The notes beneath the pieces were generated by a model. The model made no database searches and was not told where the DNA came from. It worked only from the letters and a program-made list of their open reading frames with translations. Position numbers and translations under genes: made by a program. Shown here one piece after another: positions 34,221 through 43,950 of a stretch of 64,000 nt of DNA. The stretch covers positions 185,001-249,000 of the forward strand of contig JADJXO010000001.1 in assembly GCA_016715825.1 (NCBI GenBank), given 5' to 3'. The stretch comes from Nitrospira sp. Its GTDB lineage: Bacteria > Nitrospirota > Nitrospiria > Nitrospirales > Nitrospiraceae. The first letter of the stretch is position 1. Every line of letters starts with the position of its first letter.

Positions 34221-35858
34221 GTGAACGCTGCCGATCTATTGATACGCTGTCTCGAACACGAAGGTGTGGAGTTCATGTTCGGCGTGCCAGGCGAGGAGAC
34301 GCTCGATGTGATGGACTCCATCCTAGGCTCTCGGATTCGATTTGTCACGACGCGTCATGAGCAGGGTGCTGCGTTCATGGCGGATGTCTATGGGCGACTG
34401 TCCGGAAAAGCCGGAGTCTGTCTGTCCACACTCGGGCCAGGGGCGACCAATTTGATGACTGGCGTGGCCGATGCCAACCTGGATCATGCTCCACTGGTCG
34501 CCATCAGCGGGCAGGTGTCCACAGAACGTCAGCATGCACAATCGCACCAGTACATCGATTTGCAGGCACTCTTCAAGCCCATTACCAAGTGGAATGGTGT
34601 GATCGCCACGCCGACGATGATCCCCGAAGCAGTGCGAAAGGCGTTCAAGACCGCTCAAACAGAAAAGCCCGGAGCGATTCATCTGGAAGTGCCCGAAGAT
34701 GTGGCAGCCGAGCGACTCAGAGAATCGGATGCCCTCCCTCCGCTCCGGGTCCAATCACCACGTGTACCCGAGCCCTCATCCGTACAAGTGACGCGAGCCA
34801 TTGCCATGCTCTCAGAAGCCAAGAAACCACTCATCCTGGCCGGCAACGGTGTGGTGCGCAGACACGCCGATGATGCAGTCCGGCGGTTTTCGCGGAGGCT
34901 GAACATCCCGGTGGTGCACACCTTCATGGGCAAAGGGATTGTGCCGGATAGCGATCCCCTGTCGCTGTATACGATCGGGTTTCCGGGAAGGGACTATGCC
35001 GCAAGAGTGGTCGAACAGGCTGATGTGGTGGTGGCCATCGGGTATGACTTTGTCGAATACGCGCCTTGCTTGTGGAATCCCAACCGAGACAAATGCATCA
35101 TACACGTCGATGTCTCTCCGGCGGACGTTGATGCGCATTACGTCGTCGACGTGGGGGTGCTCGGTGATGTGGGGCAGGCACTCGACCGCATCGCGGATGG
35201 GATGACTGCGTTCGATCCGTTGTGGGGCGAACGAGGACGCGAGGCCGTCGTCTCCGGTCTGCACAGCGAATACGCCGATACTCCCGGCTGGCCGCTGCGC
35301 CCGCAGCAGGTCATCCACGAACTCCGGAGCGCTCTTGCTCCGGACGATCTGGTGGTGTGCGATGTCGGAGCCCATAAGCTATGGATGGCGCGCATGTTTC
35401 CTTGTCAGGCTCCCAATACCTGCATCATTTCGAACGGCTTTGCTGCGATGGGGATTGCATTGCCAGGGGCGGTAGCGGCTCAACTGCTCTTCCCTACGCG
35501 CCGAGTCGTTGCTGTGACAGGCGACGGGGGATTCTTGATGAACTCCCAGGAGCTGGAAACTGTGGTTCGGCTGCAACTCCCGCTCGTGATCCTGGTCTGG
35601 CGCGACAACGGCTATGGTGTGATCCGGTGGAAACAGATGCTCCGGTTCGGCCGCACCTCGTCCGTGGAATTCGACAATCCCGATCTGGTCGCCTACGCGC
35701 GGGCCTTTGGCGCCGCAGGATTTCGAGTGAAAGGCCCATCCGAGCTCACGCCGATCTTGCATGAAGCGTTCAACTCGGCATGTCCGGCCGTGATCGATTG
35801 TCCGGTGGATTATGGAGAAAATCTTCGAATGACCGAGCATCTGAAACGCGTGCCCTAG
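34221..35858 (+). CDS. Thiamine-diphosphate enzyme, acetolactate synthase-like
   Basis: GTG at 34221 behind AAAGGA gives MNAADLLIRCLEHEGVEFMF, the usual start. The PYR domain has FGVPGEE and the catalytic Glu in TRHEQGAAFMADVYGR. The central domain follows, and the PP domain has the diphosphate motif GDGGFLMNSQELETVVRLQL (GDG...N about 25 apart, ending DNGYG). Total 545 residues. The likely reaction is condensation of two pyruvates to acetolactate, but related carboligases or decarboxylases look alike. No small regulatory subunit is nearby, which suggests a catabolic type. A decayed piece of a homologue lies at 52395. Confidence 0.85.
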   Translation: MNAADLLIRCLEHEGVEFMFGVPGEETLDVMDSILGSRIRFVTTRHEQGAAFMADVYGRLSGKAGVCLSTLGPGATNLMTGVADANLDHAPLVAISGQVSTERQHAQSHQYIDLQALFKPITKWNGVIATPTMIPEAVRKAFKTAQTEKPGAIHLEVPEDVAAERLRESDALPPLRVQSPRVPEPSSVQVTRAIAMLSEAKKPLILAGNGVVRRHADDAVRRFSRRLNIPVVHTFMGKGIVPDSDPLSLYTIGFPGRDYAARVVEQADVVVAIGYDFVEYAPCLWNPNRDKCIIHVDVSPADVDAHYVVDVGVLGDVGQALDRIADGMTAFDPLWGERGREAVVSGLHSEYADTPGWPLRPQQVIHELRSALAPDDLVVCDVGAHKLWMARMFPCQAPNTCIISNGFAAMGIALPGAVAAQLLFPTRRVVAVTGDGGFLMNSQELETVVRLQLPLVILVWRDNGYGVIRWKQMLRFGRTSSVEFDNPDLVAYARAFGAAGFRVKGPSELTPILHEAFNSACPAVIDCPVDYGENLRMTEHLKRVP

Positions 35859-35924
35859 CCGTTCTCTTTCAGTCTGTCTGGATCGCACCAGATGGCTTCA
35901 CACCCCTTCACGAAGGAAGCTCAC

Positions 35925-36325
35925 ATGTTCGTGTATCTATTGGTTCTAGCAATTGTCACAGGTTGCCATTATCAGCTTTCCCTCAATTCGTGGACAAGGG
36001 CGAGTATGTCGAGGTGGCCAAAGGTACGAAGCTGTGTCCCAACGTCATCCTGGAAAAATTGAAAGGGATGCTTGATCCAGAGAACGTTTATTGGCGAGTC
36101 ACCAGTAAGGCGCGGGCGAATGGCACGCAGACCGTCGCCACAGTTGTCCTTGAAACCCAGTACGATCGCAAAAGTGGTGAGACCACGATCAAGGAACGCC
36201 GAGATGATGAGGACTATGCCACGTTCTTCAAGAGAGATCCTGAGCGCAAGGGGATGCTCCTCATGGTCAGCCTCCAAGACGGACGGGTGGAAGCGACGGT
36301 GGAGGTGTGCAGGAAGCAGAAATAG
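35925..36325 (+). pseudogene. Small secreted protein, paralogue 1, frameshifted
   Basis: AAGGAAG precedes ATG 35925, which starts a signal-like MFVYLLVLAIVTG. The mature part (LPLSAFPQFVDKGEYVEVAK, GTKLCPNVILEKLKGMLDPE...) is in another frame, broken near 35960 by one base. The intact paralogue is at 38223. The C-terminal end is DGRVEATVEVCRKQK. It would be a periplasmic or exported 13 kDa protein of unknown role with two Cys. Confidence 0.65.
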
Positions 36326-36870
36326 AGTGTTTGCTCTGGACGCCTCTCATCCATCGGAGCGCACCGTGCACGGCGCATGCGGTGTGGCTGGCTAGGATCC
36401 ACTAGACGCGATACCCGCCTTCTCTGCTTAACCATAAATGGTGAACATTAGAAGCTAATACATAGATTATGGAGATAGAGATTGACCATATACAGTAAAC
36501 CTGCGTAAAATGGATTGTGGAGGGAGGAGATGACTCTCCAAGTGAAGTGTTCGCTGATTCTTGGACGCCATGAAAGTTAGGAACGTAACGATGGCGTGTT
36601 CGTTTCAAGCTCTGACGTTCCAGTTTCGCTGACTGTCCCATCCGTTGCGCTTCCCGTATCCTTCCCAGCGCGATTGATTCCTCAGTCTCCGCCGCTTCAA
36701 CGCCAGAGTCCCGATGAGGTTCGATGGTCTGGTGAGGGTACCCTCATAGACTGATCTTGGGGACTACAGTCTGTCTTCGTGATGAGAGAGGCGACCTCTC
36801 GGTCACAGATCGGGATCGTCTTCTATCGAGCGAGGAAGCGGTGGAGTGTTCAACGAAGGGGGTGTTCAAC
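36326..36870. other. Intergenic, duplicated in part
   Basis: No gene. TTCAAGC.CTGACGTTCCAGT near 36604 recurs near 52800, in the region following the decayed copies of the upstream genes. AT-rich bases at 36430-36490 may hold a promoter. Confidence 0.4.
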
Positions 36871-37185
36871 ATGAGATTCTTTACAATTACCATGCTGGGA
36901 CTTGTGTGTCTCGGAATGACCGGGCTTGCCATGGCAAACCCTGCGATGTTGCCCGAGCATCCTGGGTATCCGTCTGGCGGAGAGTTTGCCTACGATACAG
37001 GTCGGAAACATTTGACCTATAGCCAGTCTATTGAGGAGGCCGCGAAGTCCGGCGATACAACTATGGGCTTGTCGCTGATTGACCCTCAGAATACCAGGAT
37101 ACCGGAAGCCCAAAGTGTCGACCCATTGTCGAAAGGGGCGGTTGAACAGCCGGCCAAAAACGACATGCGGATACCAAAGAAATAA
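36871..37185 (+). CDS. Small exported protein, unknown
   Basis: AAGGGGG precedes the ATG. A signal peptide (MRFFTITMLGLVCLGMTGLA, MA) precedes an 82-residue polar mature part (LPEHPGYPSGGEFAYDTGRK...). No Cys after the signal and no family recognised. Confidence 0.6.
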   Translation: MRFFTITMLGLVCLGMTGLAMANPAMLPEHPGYPSGGEFAYDTGRKHLTYSQSIEEAAKSGDTTMGLSLIDPQNTRIPEAQSVDPLSKGAVEQPAKNDMRIPKK

Positions 37186-37412
37186 AGCAGAAGTCTAAGC
37201 CCATGGTTTGGTTGCCAAGCAACCCATATTGTTGCAGGTGGAGGAATGAGTAGAAGCAGGGTATAGAATCTGGCCAGTACATGGTGATTGTTGGTAGGGC
37301 GGCCACCATGCACATATCTCGAGGGGTCGTTGGTGGGCGGAGTGAGCGTGATCGCGCGGAGGGCCTTGCGGTCATGCTCCTACATCTTAGGCCAGGCATG
37401 AAGGAGACAGCC

Positions 37413-37783
37413 ATGACGGACAAGAGCTACACGATATGGCGAGCCATCTTGATTGCAGGGATGGTGCTTGGCTTAGCGGGGATTGTCGGTGAAATGGTCT
37501 GGAACCCTGATAAAGGGGAACTCAAGGGGGTGGAAGTTACTACCATGGCGACTTCTGCCAGGATTACGATTGCGGGAGCGGTGGAGACGGCTTTGGGAAG
37601 CATCGCGGGTCAAGCTCTCGAGGCGAGACTGGAGAAGAGGGGGACAAGACCGTGTGGAATGTCGAAATCCTAACCACTGAAGAAGCGATTATGGCGGTCT
37701 ATGTCGATGCTGTTTCAGGAGTGGTGTTAATGACCGAAGAGAAGGTGCCAGGGAAGAGGCTCATTCAGGATAAGACATTATAA
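37413..37783 (+). pseudogene. PepSY-domain protein, frameshifted
   Basis: GAAGGAG precedes the ATG. After an N-terminal membrane segment (AILIAGMVLGLAGIVGEMVW) the PepSY domain begins (ARITIAGAVETALGSIAGQA LEARLEK). It breaks at AGAAGAGGGGG near 37633, where one base is missing. In the next frame it continues EGDKTVWNVEILTTEEAIMA VYVDAVSGVVL to TAA at 37781. PepSY domains often sit in the envelope and inhibit proteases or handle redox. The single indel could be an assembly error. Confidence 0.7.
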
Positions 37784-37870
37784 CTCGGCTCGCTGGCCGC
37801 TCGACTGAATTTGTACGCGAGCGTTGTGGACGAGAACGTTTCTGAAGAACTTCTTAAGAAGGAGGAGCGT

Positions 37871-38014
37871 ATGCAGTTGGAGATGGTACCACAAGAGCAG
37901 GAGGTATTGTTATGGGCGGTCAAGAGTACGATTTCAGACCTCAGGACTGAAATAGGGCACACCGATAATCAGGCGATGCGGGAAGATTTGCAGAAGCGGA
38001 AGGAGATTCTGTGA
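37871..38014 (+). CDS. Small helical protein, paralogue 2
   Basis: AAGGAGGAG precedes the ATG. The 47 residues (MQLEMVPQEQEVLLWAVKST ISDLRTEIGHTDNQAMREDL...) match the protein at 33544 but end about 11 residues earlier, at an in-frame TGA. The end may be truncated. Confidence 0.6.
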   Translation: MQLEMVPQEQEVLLWAVKSTISDLRTEIGHTDNQAMREDLQKRKEIL

Positions 38015-38222
38015 GTGATTTATGCTCGGCTCGGAGTCCCGGTGTAAGAGTGCCCTCCCTCTGTGTGCGAGCGGCTAGACATCAGGAAATAGCCTCGACT
38101 GTGGCGGGAACGACTGAGCGAGTGTTGAGTAACAACTAGACAGGAACTTGTACATGAACTGATTCTTAATCCGATTGGTCACGCATGAATGGATTTCCGC
38201 TGTCTTACTGAAGGAGGATTTT

Positions 38223-38624
38223 ATGTCCATGTATGTACTGGTTCTTGTAATTGTGATCGGATCTCCCTTGTCAGGCTTTGCTCAATTCATCGATCGAGGT
38301 GAGTATGTGGAGGTCTCGAAAGGTGTGAAGCTGTGTTCCAATGCCACCCTGGAGACTTCGAATAGGATGCTCGACCAGGAGAAGCGATTCTGGCGCGTCA
38401 TGAGCAAACCACGGTTGAATGGCACGCAAACTGTGGAGGCCTTCGTCCTTGAAAGTGTATACGATCGCAAAAGCGGCGAGACCACGATCGAAGCACACCC
38501 ATACGATGAGGGCTATGCGACTCGATTTAAGAGAGCTGTAGCGCATAAGGGGATGTTGTTGATGGTCAGTCCAAGAGATGGTCAAGTTGAAGCAACTGTC
38601 GAGATATGTGGAACAAAGAAGTAG
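38223..38624 (+). CDS. Small secreted protein, paralogue 2, intact
   Basis: GAAGGAGG precedes the ATG. A signal peptide (MSMYVLVLVIVIGSPLSGFA) is probably cut before QFIDRGEYVEVSKGVKLCSN. The mature part has two Cys (KLCSN and VEICGTKK) and the conserved SVYDRKSGETTIEA and MLLMVSPRDGQVEATVEICG. This is the only intact copy of a family with broken copies at 35925, 57143 and a scrap at 52474. Function unknown. Confidence 0.7.
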   Translation: MSMYVLVLVIVIGSPLSGFAQFIDRGEYVEVSKGVKLCSNATLETSNRMLDQEKRFWRVMSKPRLNGTQTVEAFVLESVYDRKSGETTIEAHPYDEGYATRFKRAVAHKGMLLMVSPRDGQVEATVEICGTKK

Positions 38625-38677
38625 CGCGTCGCTTCCGGTTGAAATGACTATCTGGGTATCCGTGTGTTGTGAATGTT

Positions 38678-40190
38678 TGTACCCCGTCAGCGGAGGTTAG
38701 ACAGTTGAGGGGAGATTGCTAAGATGATAAGGCTGGCTCGTTGAAGGTCCGAAAGGAACCGACGAGGAGACCGCACGACGATAGCCGGGAAGCGGTGGAC
38801 AAGACCGTCCGGGACATCAAGCGTAAGATACGCCGCCATTTTTGCGCAGAAGAGAAGATCCGCATTATCTTGCAGGGGCTGAGGGGGGACGAGAGTATCG
38901 CGGAGATCTGCCGCCGCGAGGGTCTGCACCAGAACCTGTATTACCGCTGGAGCCAAGATGTTCTGGAAGCTGGAAAGAAGCGGCTCAACGGGGGATACGG
39001 TGCGCGAGGCTGGCAGCGACGAGGTGAAGGCCTTGCGCTCAGAATCCGGGCAGTTGAAAGAAGCCTTAGCCGAGGCCCTGATGGAGAACCGTCTGCTGAA
39101 AAAAAAGCGTGCTGGCGGATGGGGAGGCCGGTACATGAGGTACACGGCGTCCGAGAAACTGGAGATCATCCGCACGGTGGAACAGTCGAGCCTGGGCGTG
39201 AAGCGGACGCTCACTCAGATCGGCATCCCGCAGGCAACATTTTATCACTGGTATGGTCGCTATCTGGAAGACGGGCTGGACGGTCTGGAGGACCGGAAGC
39301 CAGCTCCTGGCTCTGTCTGGAACAAGGTGCCGGAGGCCATTGCCGAACAACTGGTGCAGCTGGCTCTGGCCGAGCCTGACCTGTCACCACGAGAATTAGC
39401 GGTGCGGTTTACGGAGGGACAGCGGTATGCCCTCTCGGAATCGACGGTGTACCGTGTGCGCAAGAGCCGCGACTTGATCGCCGCGCCCGTCTTCATCGTC
39501 ATGAAGGCCGCAGACCGGTTTCAGCACCCGACGACGGCAGTGAACCAGCTGTGGCAGACGGATTTCACCTACCTCAAGATCATCGGTTGGGGCTGGCATT
39601 ATCTCTCGACCGTCATGGACAACTACTCCCGGTACATCATCGCCAGGCGACTGTGCAAGACGATGAACGCGACGGACGTCTCGGCCACGTTGCAGGATGC
39701 CCTACAGGTGACTGGCCTTGAACGGGCCAGTCACCGCTACAGGCCCAGGCTCCTCAGTGACAATGACCCGTGTTACGTCTCGTCAGCATTGTCGCACTGG
39801 CTCGGCGAACACGGCATCCCGCACACCCGCGGAAAACCCTACCACCCTATGACACAGGGCAAGATCGAACGCTGGCATCGCACGCTCAAGGACCGCATCC
39901 TACTGGAGCATTATTACCTGCCGGGAGAACTGGCACGGCAGGTCGAAGACTTCGTCACCCACTCCAACACCAGGAGGTACCATGAAAGCCTCAACAATCT
40001 GACGCCGGAGTGCGTCTTCACGGGTCAACACGGTGCCGTGCTCACACAACGCGACAAGATCAAACGCGACACCATCGCGTTACGAAAGAAGTTGCACGCG
40101 CAACATCGTGCCGCGTAACCTATAACCAGCGGAGCCAGAATTACACCTTACCTCTTCACGCCGCTGTCTAAAATTATCTGACGACGTACA
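38678..40190 (+). mobile_element. IS3-family element
   Basis: Imperfect inverted ends share TGTAC, CGTCAG and TTAGACAG (left from 38678, right reversed from 40190). They flank fused orfA and orfB frames. The flanks (GTT and GGC) show no target duplication, so the ends may be off by a few bases or the site has been rearranged. Confidence 0.75.
38741..40118 (+). pseudogene. IS3-family transposase, orfA shifted and fused to orfB
   Basis: OrfA (RRHFCAEEKIRIILQGLRGD, ESIAEICRREG) breaks at an extra G near 38992 and continues in the next frame (GDTVREAGSDEVKALRSESG QLKEALAEALMENRLLKK). At a run of eight A (about 39100) one extra A fuses it directly to OrfB (MRYTASEKLEIIRTVEQSSL). OrfB keeps its DDE core: QLWQTDFTYLKI, LLSDNDPCYVS, GKIERWHRTLKDRI. 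An OrfB protein starting at 39135 would be complete. Confidence 0.8.
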
Positions 40191-40197
40191 GGCATTC

Positions 40198-40221
40198 GGA
40201 TATAGTGATATCACTATATCC
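40198..40221. promoter_or_regulatory. Perfect 24-base palindrome
   Basis: GGATATAGTGATATCACTATATCC-type sequence, exact on both strands (halves GGATATAGTGAT and ATCACTATATCC). It lies between the IS3 element and the 3' end of the recombinase gene. It could be a repressor operator or a recombination site. No adjacent regulator gene is present. Confidence 0.6.
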
Positions 40222-40316
40222 TGTCAAGGCGGGGAAGGCCGGGATAAGGGAACGGAAGGGACGTGACAGATGGGGCGCACGAGAGTCTCAACCGCGGAAA
40301 TTCCCATTCACACTCC

Positions 40317-41160
40317 TCAAATCACAATCCGCTCGACCTCATCGAGCGAGATCTGATCGGTGCGCCGATCATAGAGCCCCGTCGTACGGGCACTTTCATG
40401 GTTCGCCATCTGTTGGGCGATTTCGAGTTTGCCGCCGTTCTTGAGATATTCCGTGATGCCCGTGGCGCGGAAAGAGTGATTGCCGATCTTCGTGCGAATG
40501 CCGGCGTCGGTGGCCCGGCGGCGAATCATGCGGTAGGCGTCCGCCTGCGTCATCGGTCTATCGGAGAGCTGCCCACTCCGGCCGTGCATAGTCCGAAAGA
40601 GCGGGCTCTTGGCCTCCGTCAACTGGGCGGCCTTAAGGTAGGCGTGGAGGTACTCATCAAGATTATGATGGCAGGGCATTGCATGGAGCTTGCCGCCTTT
40701 CTCATGCAGTCGTACCCAGGTCCGACGGCCTTGAATATACACATCCTCCACCTGCATCGCGAGCGCCGCACCGATTCGAGCGAATGTATGGACCATCAAC
40801 CCGATCAAGGCCCGGTCGCGTAATCCGACGATCGTGCTCACGTCGATGGCCTCGATCAGCAGACGGGCTTCGTCGGCCATGAGTACCGGCGTCTTGCCTT
40901 TCTTCGTCGAGTACTTCGGCCCCCGCACGGAGCTCGCCGGATTGCTGGGAAGGACCTGGCCCACGACGAGCCAATCAAACAGCATACGAATGGCGGCCAG
41001 ATGTTGCTTGATCGATGGAGCCGACAAGCGGCCCTGGAGGGTTTCAACATAGGTGGCGACATGCACCGGCTCAATGGCCGGCAAGGAGAGCAGCCCATGC
41101 CGTTCACACCACGTCGCAAATTCGGTAACCGCCCAGGTAGGGGTAACACAAGGGAGGTGA
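40317..41160 (-). CDS. Tyrosine recombinase, N-terminus replaced
   Basis: The catalytic domain is complete: Arg in TFARIGAALAMQVEDV, Lys in HEKGGKLHAMPCHHNLDEYL, H-x-x-R in NHSFRATGITEYL, and the late His and Tyr in NHESARTTGLYDRR. The SAM-like core-binding domain starts near TEFATWCERHGLLSLPAIEP. Upstream of about 41153 the frame continues to 41324, but there the DNA encodes a transporter fragment in another frame, so the real N-terminus was lost. It resembles XerC/D-like integrases of mobile islands. Confidence 0.8.
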
Positions 41161-41305
41161 CCATGAATAGGGGCAGCAGGCTGTGAATCATCTCCGAAGA
41201 AATGTCCATGAGCATACTGACAAAGCCGAGTACCCATACTCCTGCCGGGATTTGCTGAAGCGTGCTCCTTGAAGATGTGGTCATGGTCGATGGGATGTCG
41301 GTCAT
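41153..41305 (-). pseudogene. MFS transporter N-terminal fragment
   Basis: In the frame not used by the recombinase the minus strand reads MTDIPSTMTTSSRSTLQQIP, AGVWVLGFVSMLMDISSEMI and HSLLPLFMVTS. This is the typical first helix region of an MFS exporter (WVLGFVSMLMDISSEMIHS). It ends abruptly where the recombinase reading begins, so the junction joins two genes. Confidence 0.7.
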
Positions 41306-41354
41306 CTCTTCGTGCCAAACGCACACTTTTTCCTGCGATCAGGGGTGACAGGGA

Positions 41355-42044
41355 TCAGGCAGGCACTCCAAACAAAGCCCCAACCCCAGCGGTTACGGCC
41401 ATGGCCAACGCGCCCCAAACGGTCACCCGCGCGGCAGCGGTCATCACAGAAGCACCTCCGATGCGCGCAGCCAGGGAACCTAAGAGTGCAAGAAATACGA
41501 GGGAGCTTCCAGAAACAGCCCACATAAGCCCAGAAACGGGTACCAACAGGACTACCAGGAGAGGAAGGGTAGCGCCAACGGAAAAGGTGACAGCCGAAGC
41601 CAAGGCGGCTTGAACCGGTTGTGCGGTTACGATGTCGGATATGCCCAGCTCGTCACGCCCATGCGCGCCGAGTGCATCATGCGCCATCAGCTGGGTTGCG
41701 ACGTTGGAGGCGAGTTCTGCCTCGAGCCCACGTGCAACGTAAATCGCGGTCATTTCCCGGTGTTCTTGCTCCGGGTTTACTGCTAACTCTTGGCGCTCCC
41801 GATCTAGATCCGCGCGCTCGGCGTCGGCTTGCGAACTTACCGAAACATACTCACCAGCAGCCATCGCCATGGCACCAGCCGCAAGACCTGCCACACCCGC
41901 GATCACGATATTCTTTGAGCTCGCGCCTGCCGCCGCGACGCCTAAGACGAGGCTCGCCGAGGACACAATGCCGTCATTTGCCCCAAGCACAGCGGCACGC
42001 AGCCATCCGATGCGACGGATGGTATGTGTTTCAAAGTGTGGCAT
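41355..42044 (-). CDS. VIT/CCC1-family metal transporter
   Basis: The start at 42044 gives MPHFETHTIRRIGWLRAAVL GANDGIVSSASLVLG, the conserved first helix of VIT proteins. The second helix (GAMAMAAGEYVSVSSQADAE RADL) and a cytoplasmic metal-binding loop with Glu and His (PEQEHREMTAIYVARGL) follow. Three more helices end in ALFGVPA. About 229 residues. These proteins move Fe2+ or Mn2+ out of the cytoplasm in exchange for protons. Confidence 0.9.
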   Translation of the reverse strand: MPHFETHTIRRIGWLRAAVLGANDGIVSSASLVLGVAAAGASSKNIVIAGVAGLAAGAMAMAAGEYVSVSSQADAERADLDRERQELAVNPEQEHREMTAIYVARGLEAELASNVATQLMAHDALGAHGRDELGISDIVTAQPVQAALASAVTFSVGATLPLLVVLLVPVSGLMWAVSGSSLVFLALLGSLAARIGGASVMTAAARVTVWGALAMAVTAGVGALFGVPA

Positions 42045-42101
42045 GGCACCAATGCACGGAGTAGTTACCCGCACCCAATCATATCGGAAAGCTGGCTCGC
42101 C

Positions 42102-43178
42102 TTAGGATCCCCCCACCTTGTGAGCACCACCAGGTCGGCCTGTCACCTCATGCACGCCTCCGGCCACCAGATGCTGGACCACGTTGTACAGAATGATGGG
42201 GACCATGACGCGTGGGTACGAGGCCAGTGCGAGAGAGGCCAGGACCAACCCGGTCCCATTGTTATTCATTCCCAGTCCGTACATGAGCGAGACCCGGTCA
42301 GCCTGGTCGACTTTGAACAGACGGCTCAGCCCATATCCGGAGGAAAAGGCTGTGACGCACAGGCCCGTGGTGATCCCTACCGTCACCGCCAAAAAATCAA
42401 AATCGCGGTCCGCCACCACCTGGGGAAGCGAGACCGATCCATTCGAGTAGTTCAAGAGCAACAACACGACGGAATTGCTGAGTTTGATGAACGGCATCAT
42501 GGCGGTGAGTCTTGCTTCAGGCACGGCGAATCGCGCCGCCAAACCCAGCATGGACGGCAGGACGATCCAGAGGCTCAAGAAGGTTCCCGATCCGTAGGCG
42601 GCCAGGTCCTGCAGGACCCTCTCATACTCCTCCGATGCCATCTCTCCAAACACCTGCAGTGCCACCGGTGTGATGATAGGGCTGAGAACGGTGGAGGCGA
42701 GAACCAGTCCTAAGCTCATCGCCAAATTCCCATTGGAGTTCTGCGCCCAGGCGGTAGACGCGCCGGCAATCGGCATGGCGGCGACCAACGCGAGGCCGAC
42801 GAGGATATGCTGCGCTTCGTCCGGCTCATACCACAACCGCATGACCAGGGTGACGCCAAAAATATAGATCATGGGGATGATCAGATTGGCCGCGAGTCCG
42901 GCCACCATCACCCGGCTTTTTTGCATGAGCGATTGCAAGTGCGACGTTTTCACGCCCGATCCAGCGTTAAACATGAGGGTGGCGAGAAGGAGCAAGAGCA
43001 ACGAGACATGCATCTGTGTCTCAAAGATGTGAACGTCGCCCAAGCTCACGTTCCTGATCCATAACCCAGCCGCCGGAAAGACGGCGGCGAGGGCGTAGGC
43101 GCTGATCAAGAACCAAAGCAAATGGTGGTGAATGAACTGGGACAGCCCGAGGAGCGTGGGTTTACGCATCTCCATCAT
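42102..43178 (-). CDS. BASS-family (SBF) transporter
   Basis: Nine or ten hydrophobic segments, including LLWFLISAYALAAVFPAAGL, LLLLLLATLMFNAGSGVKTS, IIPMIYIFGVTLVMRLWY, AMPIAGASTAWAQNSNGNLA. The Gly-Leu-Gly-Met-Asn-Asn-Asn-Gly stretch (YGLGMNNNGTGLVL) fits the second crossover of bile-acid:sodium symporter-like folds. About 358 residues from ATG 43178. The substrate is unknown: an organic anion, or arsenite-like in related ACR3. It is 57 bases before VIT on the same strand. Confidence 0.8.
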   Translation of the reverse strand: MMEMRKPTLLGLSQFIHHHLLWFLISAYALAAVFPAAGLWIRNVSLGDVHIFETQMHVSLLLLLLATLMFNAGSGVKTSHLQSLMQKSRVMVAGLAANLIIPMIYIFGVTLVMRLWYEPDEAQHILVGLALVAAMPIAGASTAWAQNSNGNLAMSLGLVLASTVLSPIITPVALQVFGEMASEEYERVLQDLAAYGSGTFLSLWIVLPSMLGLAARFAVPEARLTAMMPFIKLSNSVVLLLLNYSNGSVSLPQVVADRDFDFLAVTVGITTGLCVTAFSSGYGLSRLFKVDQADRVSLMYGLGMNNNGTGLVLASLALASYPRVMVPIILYNVVQHLVAGGVHEVTGRPGGAHKVGGS

Positions 43179-43950
43179 GACTCGATCGTGCACGCTCACA
43201 GCATACGCGAGCAGTGTAGGAAAATCGAGGTGCGAAGAGGTGACTAGGTGGCTGAACTGTGAAGCCGAAGGGAGGTGGGCAGGAGATTCTGATCTGAAGA
43301 GAGCATTACAAACTCGAGGATTAGGCTGTCGCCCGTCGGAACTGCGGATACCAATCACGGAACGTGGCATCGAGGTCACCATTGAGTACCCGGGTTCGAG
43401 TCTGAAGAAACAAGTGCGCTCCCTCGGGCGTCTACTGCATCTGTTGTTCTTTCACGAAGCGCTTGTTGATGACGTGACTGGAACCTGTTTTGAAATAGGC
43501 TAGTTGTTGAATCTGAAACGGCTTGCGAAATTCTTTCCGGCTCCGGCCTAGAGGGGGCGAGGCGGCCTGCGGATGTGCAGGATGCAGGTGTGCACTAGAG
43601 AGGGAGGGCGCCAACTCCAAGGCGGACAGTCTCAGCATCCCACAGGGAGCTGCGTGCGTAGAGGCGTTCCTTTACTGAGCCGACCACCAAATAGTGCGTA
43701 ATGTTCAGCTGGCAAAGTGGCAAAACCATTTGTTTATAGGCATTCCAAGAATAAAGATGCGCACTATTTAGCGTTCTTATCAGTAAAAAGGTTCAGGGGC
43801 TAGTTTGTCAACAGCCTCCTATCTATGCGAGGTCGTGCCTATAGGAGAGCTGCTGTAATCCACGGTATGGTGGAAAGTGGTTGGTTTCGACCTCGTCACG
43901 AGTGCGGCATTCAGTCTGGTTGATTTGCCATCGTCTGTTGTGACAACTAA
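43179..43950. other. Intergenic before the IS5-family element
   Basis: No gene recognised in about 770 bases. It holds the inverted repeat at 43689-43769 and the CTAA that borders the IS5-family left end. Confidence 0.45.
43689..43769. repeat. Inverted repeat, possible miniature element
   Basis: AAATAGTGCG at 43689-43698 and CGCACTATTT at 43760-43769 are exact inverse copies about 61 bases apart, in an AT-rich setting. Single copy in the window. It may be a MITE or an operator pair. Confidence 0.4.

Noticed and set aside
43383..43420. Possible tRNA-like GGGTTCGAGTC near the mobile region
   Set aside because: Flanks do not form a tRNA; treated as chance.
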